Shown: positions 15,952 to 24,651, counted from the stretch's first letter. The stretch: 64,000 nucleotides of DNA from JAEVLT01 sp964484065 (GCA_964484065.1 CAZAEW010000008.1:28908-92907), one strand, 5' to 3'. The notes: generated by a model not told the origin, from the sequence alone. Numbers and translations: made by a program.

Positions 15952-17378
15952 CACACTAAGCTCCTTTCTAAGTTTATGGGAAGTTCCATAGCAGCGGATA
16001 ACCCACGCCCCGGCTCCAGACTGATATCCATTTTTCCTCCAAGGCTTTGCACTCTTTGTCTTATATTTGTTAACCTTAAATCATTAGAGGAAAAATTCTC
16101 TCCAACTCCTTTATCACTATAGATCATCTTCAATTGATTACCTTCATAATAGAGATCGAATTTTATTTCATTTGCTCGGGAGTTTTCCTCTGCATGGTAA
16201 AGGAGTTCCTGAACAATCCGGTATATCCCAATTGTTTGTTCCTCGCTTAACGGAAGCATGAAGAAATCTTCTGACGTAAAAATAATTTTATAAGTGGAGG
16301 TTACCTGGATATGTTCGAACAAATTTTCCAATGATCTTTTCAGTCCTAACTCTCTTAACAGAGGAGGACGTAATTTATTGCAAGTTACACGAATATCATG
16401 AATGATATCCAACAATCCTTGTTCAATTTGGGTAAGCTTAGTTTTGACTTCCCTATTTATCTCGTACTGGTTTATAACGGATTCTAGTCTCCGATATAAA
16501 TCAATTTGATCCTGTAAAACAGTATCATGCAAATCACTCGATAACGTCAATCGCTGTTGTTCCTGCAGATTAAACATCAGCCGCAGCACCCATTGCGGCG
16601 TTTCCACACTTTGGGTAGCAGCCTCCAGCTGCTGGATAAGATTCTCTATCATATTTAAATTCTCAAAAACCATCATTGAATAATAAGCTAAAGTTTCCAA
16701 CCATATGGAGTCCATCTTTTTCCGAATGGCACTTGCATTCATGGAGAGGACGTAGGGGCTGTCGTGCCGCTCACCTATTTTAATCATTACCTTGTTTGAG
16801 ACAGTCACCATTTTTCCTAACGATAATTCTTTGTCTTTTGGGATATGTTTCAATATGGTAGGATTCGAATTTGGTAAAATGGTTATGAGTTCCTCGATTA
16901 GTCTCTCTTCTAAGTCAGCATGTTTCATCACGTAAGAAAGATCATTTGAAAAGTTCTTCAGGCTACTTTGCAAAACCTCATGGCGATTCTTATGGTACTC
17001 AAGTTCCAGTTCCATCCGCTTTCGTTCCGTAATATCCCTAATTGAAACTACTTGAAGATAATTCTCTGTATCTGGAAGCGGTGTGGTTTTACACTCACAA
17101 TAACGGACTTCTCCATTCTTACTAATGGTTCGATATTCGGAGGAATTACTTTGTTTTGAAGCAAGCAGATTTTCATGCCTATGCAGCATATATTTCTTAT
17201 CCTCAGGATGAAGAAGATCAAATGCGTCTCGATTGTGTAACTCTTCGGGTATATAACCGGAAAACTCATATACATTTGGAGTAATATATAAAATTTGACG
17301 ATTTCGATCCACAATCATAAGTACGTCACTTGTATGATTAATAATTGTTTGAAAAAATTGCTGGTTGTTGTTATCCAT
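15951..17378 (-). CDS. PAS sensor histidine kinase with degenerate N-box
   Basis: A soluble 475-residue kinase: an N-terminal PAS/PAC domain (about 8-120), a middle region, a HisKA_3 dimerisation domain with the phospho-accepting His284 in SSDLHDTVLQDQ, and an HATPase domain. The G1 box DKGVG (422-426) is kept. The N-box reads ELLYHAEENS (391-400), where the partner kinase has ELLNNAAKHS, so the Mg/ATP-binding Asn is replaced. The glycine of the later LTGMRER motif is also changed (LTNIRQR). ATP binding may be weak or lost, although the His is present. It is translationally coupled to the response regulator and about 40% similar by eye to the kinase at 17823. Confidence 0.88.
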   Translation of the reverse strand: MDNNNQQFFQTIINHTSDVLMIVDRNRQILYITPNVYEFSGYIPEELHNRDAFDLLHPEDKKYMLHRHENLLASKQSNSSEYRTISKNGEVRYCECKTTPLPDTENYLQVVSIRDITERKRMELELEYHKNRHEVLQSSLKNFSNDLSYVMKHADLEERLIEELITILPNSNPTILKHIPKDKELSLGKMVTVSNKVMIKIGERHDSPYVLSMNASAIRKKMDSIWLETLAYYSMMVFENLNMIENLIQQLEAATQSVETPQWVLRLMFNLQEQQRLTLSSDLHDTVLQDQIDLYRRLESVINQYEINREVKTKLTQIEQGLLDIIHDIRVTCNKLRPPLLRELGLKRSLENLFEHIQVTSTYKIIFTSEDFFMLPLSEEQTIGIYRIVQELLYHAEENSRANEIKFDLYYEGNQLKMIYSDKGVGENFSSNDLRLTNIRQRVQSLGGKMDISLEPGRGLSAAMELPINLERSLV

Positions 17379-17407
17379 AAAAGCACCACCCGATTTATCC
17401 TCTATTC

Positions 17408-17830
17408 TTAGTTTAGCTGAAACCTCTTTATGAGAACCGCAAAAATCTTGCGTGTATAGCGATTTTTTCTTGTCATTCCCACTAGGTACCTCTTAGATAA
17501 AAGGGGAGAAAGAGCTATCCTGCCCTCCGCCATACTGTTCGTATTCGTTTTATTTTTAACCTTATTATTTGTGGTCACTTCAATCACAAACGGAAATGCC
17601 CGTACTTTCCCATTTTGTTGGAATTCAGCCCAGATTTTATAAATGCCCGGCTTATTAAAGGTTGTTTCAAATTTTCCATATCTTCGTTTGGAATAATCAT
17701 TTGACATTCTCAGTGTATAGGAGCTGCTGTTTGGAAAAACCGCAATGTTTTTGGGTTCCTCCGCAGGATCTTTCGGAAAAAAATAAACCACATACAGTGG
17801 TTTATTTTCAAAAAGATTCCCATTAAACAC
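17408..17830 (-). CDS. fragment related to the His-rich lipoprotein
   Basis: A GTG-started frame of 140 codons, overlapping the end of the upstream kinase by 8 nt. Residues about 50-85 (KFETTFNKPGIYKIWAEFQQ, then AFPFVIEV) match the second repeat of the lipoprotein at 9227 (FKTEFPKSGVYKIWGQFKRN, then FVIKV). It has no signal peptide, no lipobox and no HVH motif, and ends in an unrelated basic tail. It may be a truncated gene or a degraded copy. Its position inside the kinase operon suggests that the lipoprotein-like domain and the sensors once belonged to one system. Confidence 0.5.
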   Translation of the reverse strand: MFNGNLFENKPLYVVYFFPKDPAEEPKNIAVFPNSSSYTLRMSNDYSKRRYGKFETTFNKPGIYKIWAEFQQNGKVRAFPFVIEVTTNNKVKNKTNTNSMAEGRIALSPLLSKRYLVGMTRKNRYTRKIFAVLIKRFQLN

Positions 17831-19301
17831 TAAGCGGTATCTGAATCTTTACACTCAGGCCATTTCCAGGCTGTGAGGCAAATTCAATGGTGCCATTAAG
17901 ACTCTGAGTCCTTTCTCTCATACCAGTGAGCCCCATGCTTTTGAAGGAAGGAGTCATTTTTTCATCCTCAAAGCCAACGCCGTCATCAACATAATTAAGA
18001 TGAATGGTTGCACCTTCACGAATAAGATGAAAATGTAGACTACTAGCTTGGGAATGTTTAGCAGCGTTGTTGAGCAGCTCTTGAACAATACGGTATATGC
18101 CGATGGTTTCCTCTTCATTTAATACAAGACTTTCCGTATTCTCGACAGTAAAAATGATTTTAAAGGTAGAAGATACTTGCGTATAATCAAATAAATTTTC
18201 TAAAGCACTAATAAGTCCCGCTTCCCTCAATAGCGGTGGACGCAGTTCATTGCAGGTTATTCTGATTTGATGAATCGTGTCCAACAGCCCTTGCACAATC
18301 GCCTTAAGCTGCCGGTCCACTTCGCTATCAAAACGATACTCCTTTAAAATGGATTCCAAGTTTCGATATAAAGCCATTTGATCCTGCAGGACGGTGTCGT
18401 GTAAATCACTTGATAATTCCATTCTTTGTTTTTCCGATAAGTTAAACAATAATCTTAATATCCACTGCGGTTTATCACTTTTTTGAAGGGCTGTTTCCAA
18501 TTGATTCATGAGACTCTCAATCACATTTAAGCTTTCAAAAACCATAACGGTGTAATGAACTAATGTCTCCAGCCAAATGGATTCCATTGATTCTTTGACA
18601 GCAGAGGATTTTATTGTCAGAATATAGGCCAATTCCTTTCGGTCACCTATTAAAATATAAATCTGTTTGTTGTCGTACTTGAGTTTACCGGCAGTTAAAT
18701 TCGTCGGATCTAACGATAGATTTAAACGATACTCCCCTTCCAATGATTGCAACTCTCGATTATAAATAACCACCTGAGGCTCAGAATCCGGGAGGACTGC
18801 ATTAAGCTCGTTTTTCAGCCTGCTTTTAAGCTCCGACATCTTCATGACTCCTGATAGGTCCTGAGAGTAGCTTTTCAAACAATTTTGCAGTTCTTGATAA
18901 CGGTTCTTTCTGCGCTCAAGCTCTGATTCCATACTTTTCCTTAATGTAACATCCCTAATCGAAACAACGACAAGCTTGTCGGGATGATTTTGAACGGGCA
19001 TCACACGCGATTCAAAATATTTTATTTCTCCATTTTTATGGAACACTCGATATTCGTCAACCTTTGGTTGCCCTGTCATGATTGCCTCTTTATGTGATGC
19101 CATTAATCTATCGCGATCTTCAGGTAGAAGAGGGTCAAAAGCATTTTTTCCTAAGAGTTCATCCGGATGATAACCTAATATTGCTTCGAAGGAAGGCGTC
19201 ACAAACTTGACGATTTGATTTTGATCGACAATCAAAAGGATATCGAGCGTATGCTTAGCAATTGTTTCAAATTCCCAATTCATATAGGTCTTACTATTCA
19301 A
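17823..19301 (-). CDS. PAS sensor histidine kinase, intact paralog
   Basis: The 492-residue soluble kinase has the same plan as its neighbour: PAS/PAC (about 10-122), a linker, HisKA_3 with His301 in SSDLHDTVLQDQ, and HATPase with an intact N-box ELLNNAAKHS (Asn412) and DDGVGF (439-444). The start is a TTG with GGCGGTG before it; an ATG six codons inside (19283) is possible. It heads a cluster with the lipoprotein fragment, the degenerate kinase and the NarL-type regulator. The signal is presumably cytoplasmic (PAS); the ligand is unknown. Confidence 0.88.
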   Translation of the reverse strand: MNSKTYMNWEFETIAKHTLDILLIVDQNQIVKFVTPSFEAILGYHPDELLGKNAFDPLLPEDRDRLMASHKEAIMTGQPKVDEYRVFHKNGEIKYFESRVMPVQNHPDKLVVVSIRDVTLRKSMESELERRKNRYQELQNCLKSYSQDLSGVMKMSELKSRLKNELNAVLPDSEPQVVIYNRELQSLEGEYRLNLSLDPTNLTAGKLKYDNKQIYILIGDRKELAYILTIKSSAVKESMESIWLETLVHYTVMVFESLNVIESLMNQLETALQKSDKPQWILRLLFNLSEKQRMELSSDLHDTVLQDQMALYRNLESILKEYRFDSEVDRQLKAIVQGLLDTIHQIRITCNELRPPLLREAGLISALENLFDYTQVSSTFKIIFTVENTESLVLNEEETIGIYRIVQELLNNAAKHSQASSLHFHLIREGATIHLNYVDDGVGFEDEKMTPSFKSMGLTGMRERTQSLNGTIEFASQPGNGLSVKIQIPLSV

Positions 19302-19697
19302 AAAATCACCGCCTATGGATAACTCTTCCTTTAAATTCCATTTTACGTGATGAACAAGGAATTGAATACATAATTCTTCACATATAGAAAAAGAGGATGC
19401 AATTCGGCACCCCCTCCTACTTGTTGGTCTACTTACATTACAATATCTGTCTATAACCTCCAGTCATATAGATAATCTTCTGTAGCTATGGTTCTAACTG
19501 CTGCCTTTTCCCCCACTAATGTAAAAAATGAGGAAATAACTGTCCTCCAATAAAAGTCAATTTATCTTCAGTGATGCACACATTTTTCAGTATAATTTTC
19601 CTATTTCGCCTATTTTGTAAGCCCTTTATTATGAATTAATTCCATATATAATAAAAGTATAAGCAATGCAATTATTACATTCAGGGAGGAATCCGTG
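19302..19697. other. intergenic region between kinase and small gene
   Basis: AT-rich with no convincing gene. It must hold the minus-strand promoter of the kinase cluster and the plus-strand promoter of the 49-residue gene; ATATAATAAAA near 19642-19652 could be a -10 for the latter. I see no strong -35. Confidence 0.35.
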
Positions 19698-19847
19698 ATG
19701 TTCGATGTATTTTATGAATTCAAAAAATGGTGGTTTGGCCTGCTAAGTTCAGAAGATGATGCTATTGAAGAATTTATACGTATGGAATCAAAGCATACCC
19801 GGGTTCACCACGATGAAGATATTTATGAACAAATTCGAGTCCACTAG
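19698..19847 (+). CDS. small acidic hypothetical protein (49 aa)
   Basis: The ATG follows GGGAGGA with good spacing, and 49 sense codons run to TAG. The product begins MFDVFYEFKKWWFGLLSSED and continues with an acidic, His-containing helix (AIEEFIRMESKHTRVHHDED). There is no signal peptide. A strong terminator follows 15 bp after the stop. Codon use and the ribosome site support a real gene. I do not recognise it. Confidence 0.65.
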   Translation: MFDVFYEFKKWWFGLLSSEDDAIEEFIRMESKHTRVHHDEDIYEQIRVH

Positions 19848-19861
19848 TTTTTTGACAAACA

Positions 19862-19892
19862 AAAAACAACGGTTCAATGGACCGTTGTTTTT
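19862..19892 (+). terminator. terminator of the 49-aa gene
   Basis: AAAAACAACGGT/ACCGTTGTTTTT, a perfect 12-bp stem with a 7-nt loop. Confidence 0.9.
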
Positions 19893-19910
19893 GTGATTCT
19901 TGATTTATAT

Positions 19911-19950
19911 AGAAAGCCCTCCTTTTTACCGATAAAAAGGGGGGCTTTCT
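19911..19950 (-). terminator. long hairpin after the FAD oxidoreductase gene
   Basis: An 18-bp stem (AGAAAGCCCTCCTTTTTA with its complement, one wobble) and a CCGA loop lie directly beyond the minus-strand stop at 19955. No clear T-run follows, so termination strength is uncertain. Confidence 0.6.
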
Positions 19951-19954
19951 GGCT

Positions 19955-20521
19955 TTAGATATCATGCCACATATATTTGTCGCCAGTGGCATCTTGTGCT
20001 ACTCGTACGCCAACAGCTGCGCCTTGACCAGCCGCAATTATTGCTTGGCTTGGTATCCCCGATAATAATCCTGCTACGTAAAGATTAGGAATGGAGGTTG
20101 TTCCTTCCCAATTTACCCCGATTACTTTCTTGATCTTTCCGCTTTTGATATTTTCATTAACACCAATTTCAAAGCCCAATTCTTTTAATAAATCTGTTTG
20201 GAGATTCGTTGCTATAATCACTTGCCTGGCTTCGTATGTTTCTCCTTTAGCCTGCAGGACAAATCCTTCGCCTTCTTTTTTGAGCGAGGTCACTTCAGCA
20301 TCCTTCACTTCTGCATATTCCTGGAGCTGATCACGAAATGTTTGAATCAGTTTTTCACCTGAGATTTTAGGTGTACCTAAGTAATTGTGTAAGGTAGAAA
20401 CTTTTTTGATTTGAGAATCACCACTATCAAAAACAATTGTCTTTAAGCCGGCTTGTCCTGTATAAATTGCTGAAGAAAGTCCGCTTATTCCTCCTCCTAT
20501 AATTGCAACATCTACTTTCAT
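19955..20521 (-). CDS. small NAD(P)/FAD-dependent oxidoreductase, TrxR-like
   Basis: The 188-residue flavoprotein has the N-terminal dinucleotide fold VAIIGGGISGLSSAIYTGQ with the FAD-binding glycines, and the C-terminal FAD motif SIPNLYVAGLLSGIPSQAII. The middle NAD domain of thioredoxin reductases is short, and the redox CxxC motif is absent. It therefore belongs to the compact FAD-dependent family often misnamed thioredoxin reductase. The ATG at 20521 has GAGGTG 9 nt upstream; a GTG 9 nt earlier is less likely. The electron acceptor is unknown. Confidence 0.82.
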   Translation of the reverse strand: MKVDVAIIGGGISGLSSAIYTGQAGLKTIVFDSGDSQIKKVSTLHNYLGTPKISGEKLIQTFRDQLQEYAEVKDAEVTSLKKEGEGFVLQAKGETYEARQVIIATNLQTDLLKELGFEIGVNENIKSGKIKKVIGVNWEGTTSIPNLYVAGLLSGIPSQAIIAAGQGAAVGVRVAQDATGDKYMWHDI

Positions 20522-20685
20522 GAATATCACACCTCTAACCTTTCCTAATTAGTATTTAAATTTTTTTAAGAATAAAGACTTATACCTAGGGGCCTATTTC
20601 CATTAATAGAATAACATAAATAATTGCAATTATTAATTTTGGCTGCTTCTGTTAAATATAATTTATCCATTATATGCTTATGGAA

Positions 20686-20721
20686 ATAAAAAGGGCAGCT
20701 CTACTGTTATAGAGACTGCCC
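20686..20721 (-). terminator. terminator of the MltG-like gene
   Basis: On the minus strand GGGCAGTCTCTAT pairs with AGTAGAGCTGCCC and is followed by TTTTTATTT. Confidence 0.8.
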
Positions 20722-20754
20722 ATTAAATCCAAAAATTTTTTTAATAACCCATCA

Positions 20755-21252
20755 TCACTTTTTGAAAATCGTTGAGATTATTTGATCGTATGACATGCCG
20801 CTGTCAACTTCATATGATCCTGGACGCAAATCATTCTGTAATCCTCTTGCTTCAATATCTTTTGAGAAAGCAAATGGATCATTGGTGATGATTTTAGCAG
20901 ATACAAGCATTCTGCCAACATCAATACTGGTCATACCATCTGACACAGTAATCACCGTATGATTAACCTGTTTTTTAGCAGTACTATCTTTAGAGGAAGT
21001 ATCCTTCTTTCCTTTTTTGGCAGATGAGTTTGCTTTTTTAATATTCTTATCATATTCTGCTTTTGTTTGAACAACATAGCCTTCAGCAGTAAGCTTGCTT
21101 TTCATTTCTTTTAAGGATACTGTAACATTCTTGTCCGCCTTTTCGCCTGTTGGCTTTGCAGCTTCACTCTGGGTAGAAAAGTAAACAGCACCGCAAATAC
21201 TCGTCGTGATGAAAATTCCAGCTGCAAAGCTGGTTAGCAAGTTAATTCGCAT
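20755..21252 (-). CDS. membrane-anchored YceG/MltG-like N-domain protein
   Basis: The 165-residue protein has an N-terminal membrane anchor (INLLTSFAAGIFITTSICGA), a Lys-rich linker (about 85-100) and a C-terminal region (VITVSDGMTSIDVGRMLVSA, then LRPGSYEVDSGMSYDQIIST). The C-terminal region resembles the LysM-like subdomain at the start of MltG (YceG) endolytic transglycosylases. The catalytic domain of MltG is absent, so it cannot be a full transglycosylase and may bind peptidoglycan or modulate MltG. It overlaps the upstream coiled-coil gene by 11 nt. Confidence 0.72.
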   Translation of the reverse strand: MRINLLTSFAAGIFITTSICGAVYFSTQSEAAKPTGEKADKNVTVSLKEMKSKLTAEGYVVQTKAEYDKNIKKANSSAKKGKKDTSSKDSTAKKQVNHTVITVSDGMTSIDVGRMLVSAKIITNDPFAFSKDIEARGLQNDLRPGSYEVDSGMSYDQIISTIFKK

Positions 21253-21622
21253 TTGCTACTTTTCCCCTTTCATCCTTTGATGCTTGAAAAGGAGCCAGAA
21301 GTCGTTCGATTTCACTTTCCGGAACTTGTTTTTTTGCCGCAATGCTCTCAATTGAGTAATTCCGTTTATACAAGTCTAGAATCTCACGCAAGAAGAGCAT
21401 TTCTTCTGAGGAAAGTTGTATGCCGGCTTCTTTAACGAGGACTTCAATGTCGAGCTCAATATTTCGAACTGATTCTTGCAAATCATTGATGTCTTTCATA
21501 AGTGCAATATGAGCCATATCAATTCTTTTATGCTCTGCTTTTGACGCTTGGTAGGTTTTTACAAGTGATGTGATTAGCAGTAGAGCAGAAACCACAAACA
21601 ACATCGTTAAAGTCCATTCCAT
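21242..21622 (-). CDS. membrane-anchored coiled-coil protein, unknown function
   Basis: A 126-residue protein with one N-terminal transmembrane helix (LTMLFVVSALLLITSLV). A predicted coiled coil follows (about 30-75), then a short helix-turn-helix-like end (YKRNYSIESIAAKKQVPESE). It probably faces the cytoplasm. It is cotranslated with the MltG-like protein, which suggests a shared role at the cell envelope. I do not recognise a named family. Confidence 0.68.
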   Translation of the reverse strand: MEWTLTMLFVVSALLLITSLVKTYQASKAEHKRIDMAHIALMKDINDLQESVRNIELDIEVLVKEAGIQLSSEEMLFLREILDLYKRNYSIESIAAKKQVPESEIERLLAPFQASKDERGKVANAN

Positions 21623-21905
21623 TAAACTTAGATCCTCCTTTTGAGAAAAAAAGAAATTTACAAGTTCTTATTATACATCTAAAACGCAAACTTTTCGATT
21701 AAATCTCGTAAAATACGACAAAAGTCGCACGGGATTGTCAATCAGTAGTATTTAAGAACATTTCTTCCCGAATTATTATAAAGGAAATCCTGGTTTGTCT
21801 GTGAACTTTTTAACAAAATTTAATATTTGTAATCAAAATGTTGTAAAATGCCGCTATAATTAAATTGTACACAGTTAAATACATAAATATTATAGGAGGA
21901 AAAAG

Positions 21906-22271
21906 ATGAAGAAGATTTTGACATCATTTTGTGCAGCAATCGTTGTTTTATTAATGTTTGTTTCCCCAGGTGTTCCTGTAAAAGCAGCATCCGAAGATTG
22001 CGGATGCCATGATGTAACTTTTATTGTCGGGGCTGAAAAAAATAAAATGGTTTCAGACCTATTAAAAAGTGATGAGTTTAAATCAGTTAAATCTGGATTG
22101 ATGCAAAAAGGTTACACATTTAATGGTGTAAGTGATATTCAAGTCGTAAAGATAAATAAATTTAATGTCATTATGATTGGTATACCTTTTATCAATTCGG
22201 ATGGTACACTTGAGATGGCGGCATTTATGGATGGGCAATTTCAAGGAATTGCACCAACTGATGAGCTGTAA
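21906..22271 (+). CDS. small secreted protein
   Basis: The 121-residue product has a clear Sec signal (MKKILTSFCAAIVVLLMFVS with VKA cleavage). The mature part of about 93 residues begins ASEDCGCHDVTFIVGAEKNK. A CxC pair at the mature N-terminus is the only cysteine feature. GGAGG precedes the ATG, and a TATAAT lies near 21855. The product resembles nothing I can name; an exported signal peptide or envelope factor is possible. Confidence 0.72.
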   Translation: MKKILTSFCAAIVVLLMFVSPGVPVKAASEDCGCHDVTFIVGAEKNKMVSDLLKSDEFKSVKSGLMQKGYTFNGVSDIQVVKINKFNVIMIGIPFINSDGTLEMAAFMDGQFQGIAPTDEL

Positions 22272-22287
22272 AATTAATTAAATAAAT

Positions 22288-22328
22288 AAAAAAAACAGAC
22301 TTACATGGGAAAGTAAGTCTGTTTTTTT
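22288..22328. terminator. bidirectional terminator containing the pduX stop
   Basis: ACAGACTTAC pairs with GTAAGTCTGT, with A8 and T7 ends, so it serves both the + strand small secreted gene and the convergent minus-strand pduX. The TAA stop codon of pduX (22301-22303) lies in the stem. Confidence 0.88.
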
Positions 22329-23170
22329 AGTATTATACATTCTTCTATTGGTTTTTCTAAGAGTAATTTTATTTCTGAAATCAATTTGTTTACAACTAGA
22401 TCATTATCTTCTATCAAGATTCCTATTACCGTACCGCTGTGAGCGGAAACAACGCCTCCTCCATAGGACTCAGCTATTTCTTCAAACTCTTCATAATGCG
22501 GTTTTGGCAAAATCTGCTGATTAATTCGGGAACTAATGGTTGCTCCTTTACAAATATCCGTTAAATTTTGTTCTGTGATCCCTCGTTTTACCAATTGATA
22601 GGCCTCAAGTAGTTTATTTTGTTCCTCGTGATCATATGTCTTTTCCAACTGGTTAAATAGAACTGTGTCGACTGTTCCTCCGCAATCGATACCGATAATA
22701 CAAAACGGAGGTAAGAAACCAAACTCTTCGATTAATTCCCCTTTTATGTAGTCATAAGCCACAACCGCATCATTATACATAACCCCATCAGTCGGTTCAA
22801 TTTCTGCGGCAATTTCCGAAATGATGCTGTTAGTCAGACTGATAGAATAACAGTCAGCCATGGCTCTTAGAGCAGCGGTAATATCTGCAGAACTGCTTGC
22901 CAGCCCCTTCCCCTTGGGAATATTTGAACGAATGTCCAAAACTCCTCCTGATCTTAATCCCAATCGTTCTGAAAGCTTTTGACAAGCTTGCACTGCTTTT
23001 CTATTTTCAGGCACGAGTGCAGTAATCTCGTTTGTTGAGTCATCAGGAGTAAATATTGCTTCACTTCTCAAATTAGGGGTTGGCAGGGTAATCAAGAATG
23101 GTCTCTGATTTAACACCCCTTGAATAAGTTCTCCAAATGTTCCGTTACAACTCCCCATGCCGCATTTCAT
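22301..23170 (-). CDS. pduX: L-threonine kinase PduX-like (GHMP family)
   Basis: The 289-residue GHMP kinase begins MKCGMGSCNGTFGELIQGVL and carries the GHMP ATP motif PKGKGLASSSADITAALRAM (about 86-105) and a C-terminal GGGVVSAHSGTVIGI loop. PduX phosphorylates L-threonine to L-threonine O-3-phosphate, the precursor of the aminopropanol linker of cobalamin. Its neighbour upstream (37 bp) is cbiA of the same pathway, which supports the assignment over other GHMP kinases. No further cobalamin genes lie in the window, and no cobalamin riboswitch is seen upstream of the pair. Confidence 0.8.
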   Translation of the reverse strand: MKCGMGSCNGTFGELIQGVLNQRPFLITLPTPNLRSEAIFTPDDSTNEITALVPENRKAVQACQKLSERLGLRSGGVLDIRSNIPKGKGLASSSADITAALRAMADCYSISLTNSIISEIAAEIEPTDGVMYNDAVVAYDYIKGELIEEFGFLPPFCIIGIDCGGTVDTVLFNQLEKTYDHEEQNKLLEAYQLVKRGITEQNLTDICKGATISSRINQQILPKPHYEEFEEIAESYGGGVVSAHSGTVIGILIEDNDLVVNKLISEIKLLLEKPIEECIILKKQTYFPM

Positions 23171-23207
23171 ACCAATGATCCTCTTTTCTATACTGTCAAG
23201 CCTAGTA

Positions 23208-24575
23208 TTATCTAAATCTTGCTTTATATTCTAGACATTTCTCAATCCAATTTTCCGCAATCTGTGGACAAGACCCAAAATGAAAATGGGTATATCCCGC
23301 AACCAGGTTACCCTTCCGATATCCTTCCTGTTGGCCTGCGTTCATTCCTTTAACCTCGTATGCCTGCTGTATCTTTTGGGTTGGATGATAGGTGGAATAA
23401 TGAAATTCATGGCCTCTTGCTGACATTGTGTCATCTAATAAAAAATTGCCGGCTTTCCCTTTTATTTCCCGATATCCCAGAGCTGCAAGGCTAGTTTGCA
23501 TTTTTACAGATCCGGGGATATTGCCTGTCATTTCATACTGTTTGTGATCAGTTGTTTCAAGCATTTCGGTTAAAAACATAAAACCTCCGCATTCTGCAAA
23601 GGTAGGCAGTCCATTTTCAATAGCCTTATGGATGGAACGTTTAACATCATATTGCTGTGACAGCTCCTTGGCAAATTCCTCCGGGAATCCTCCGCCGATA
23701 TATAGTCCGTCCACATTTTCAGGCAGAGTTTCCCCATTCAAAGGAGAGAACTCAACCAGTTTTGCTCCATATGACTCTAGTAAATCAAGATTTTCTTGAT
23801 AATAAAAATTAAAAGCAGCATCTTTTGCAAGGGCAATCCGGACCCTTTCCTGTCTTTTTTCCCTGAATTTAGGTGCGTTTATTTCAAGCGGCGGAGCTTC
23901 AGATAACGTAATTAGTAAATCGATATCGATGGTTTCAAGAATAGTATCTCCCAGTTGGTCGAAATAACCATCTAAATCTCCTCTTTCAACGGAAGGAATC
24001 AATCCTAAATGGCGTTCGGGAAGGGTAATTTCTTTCCCTGTTCGTAAATAACCGAGGACAGGAATTCCGCACTCTTGTTCGATTGCTGTTTTTACAATTT
24101 TAAAATGTCCCTCACCGCCAACATTGTTGGCGATCACCCCAGCAATATTAGCCTCTTTTGAGAAAACTTGAAATCCTTTTACAACTGCTGCTGCGCTTCG
24201 TGCCATGCCATAACAGTTTACAATCAGAATAACCGGACTTTGAGTAATGATGCTGATTTCTGCGGTGGAACCCGTATTATTTTTGGGATTCTCTCCGTCA
24301 TAGAATCCCATAACACCTTCAATTATAGAAATATCAGCACCTTTGCTTGCCCGGTTAACAATCTCCTTTATCATTTCGCGGGTCAACATCCAGCTGTCCA
24401 GGTTCCTTGATATCCGTCCGGTAACAGCCGTATGATAAGATGGATCAATATAATCAGGCCCGCATTTAAATCCCTGTACCGTGAAACCTTTTTTCTTTAA
24501 TGCAGCCATCAATCCAATGGTCATGGTTGTTTTTCCCGCGCCGCTTTCTGTTCCCGCTATTATCAATCTGCGCAC
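23208..24575 (-). CDS. cbiA: cobyrinic acid a,c-diamide synthase
   Basis: The 455-residue two-domain enzyme has an N-terminal dethiobiotin-synthetase-like P-loop, ESGAGKTTMTIGLMAAL (11-27), with FKCGPDYIDPSYH. A C-terminal class I glutamine amidotransferase-like domain has GGGFPEEFAKEL and the nucleophile in FAECGGFMFL (about Cys334). It amidates the a and c side chains of cobyrinate using ATP and glutamine. The start is GTG with GGGAGG 8 nt upstream. It is paired with pduX as a partial cobalamin module. Confidence 0.92.
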   Translation of the reverse strand: MRRLIIAGTESGAGKTTMTIGLMAALKKKGFTVQGFKCGPDYIDPSYHTAVTGRISRNLDSWMLTREMIKEIVNRASKGADISIIEGVMGFYDGENPKNNTGSTAEISIITQSPVILIVNCYGMARSAAAVVKGFQVFSKEANIAGVIANNVGGEGHFKIVKTAIEQECGIPVLGYLRTGKEITLPERHLGLIPSVERGDLDGYFDQLGDTILETIDIDLLITLSEAPPLEINAPKFREKRQERVRIALAKDAAFNFYYQENLDLLESYGAKLVEFSPLNGETLPENVDGLYIGGGFPEEFAKELSQQYDVKRSIHKAIENGLPTFAECGGFMFLTEMLETTDHKQYEMTGNIPGSVKMQTSLAALGYREIKGKAGNFLLDDTMSARGHEFHYSTYHPTQKIQQAYEVKGMNAGQQEGYRKGNLVAGYTHFHFGSCPQIAENWIEKCLEYKARFR

Positions 24576-24621
24576 TTTGAAACCTCCCTCATACTATCAT
24601 TCATTTGGATGTTTCCAGAAA

Positions 24622-24651
24622 AAAGAAATAGGATTCAATTCCTATTTCTTT
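24622..24651. terminator. terminator between the 49-aa gene and cbiA
   Basis: AGAAATAGGA/TCCTATTTCT hairpin with A/T-rich ends, directly after the stop of the minus-strand gene at 24657. cbiA therefore likely has its own promoter. Confidence 0.75.

Noticed and set aside
15951..17378. Calling the proximal kinase a pseudogene
   Set aside because: The reading frame is full length, the phospho-accepting His and G1 box are intact, and it is translationally coupled to the regulator.
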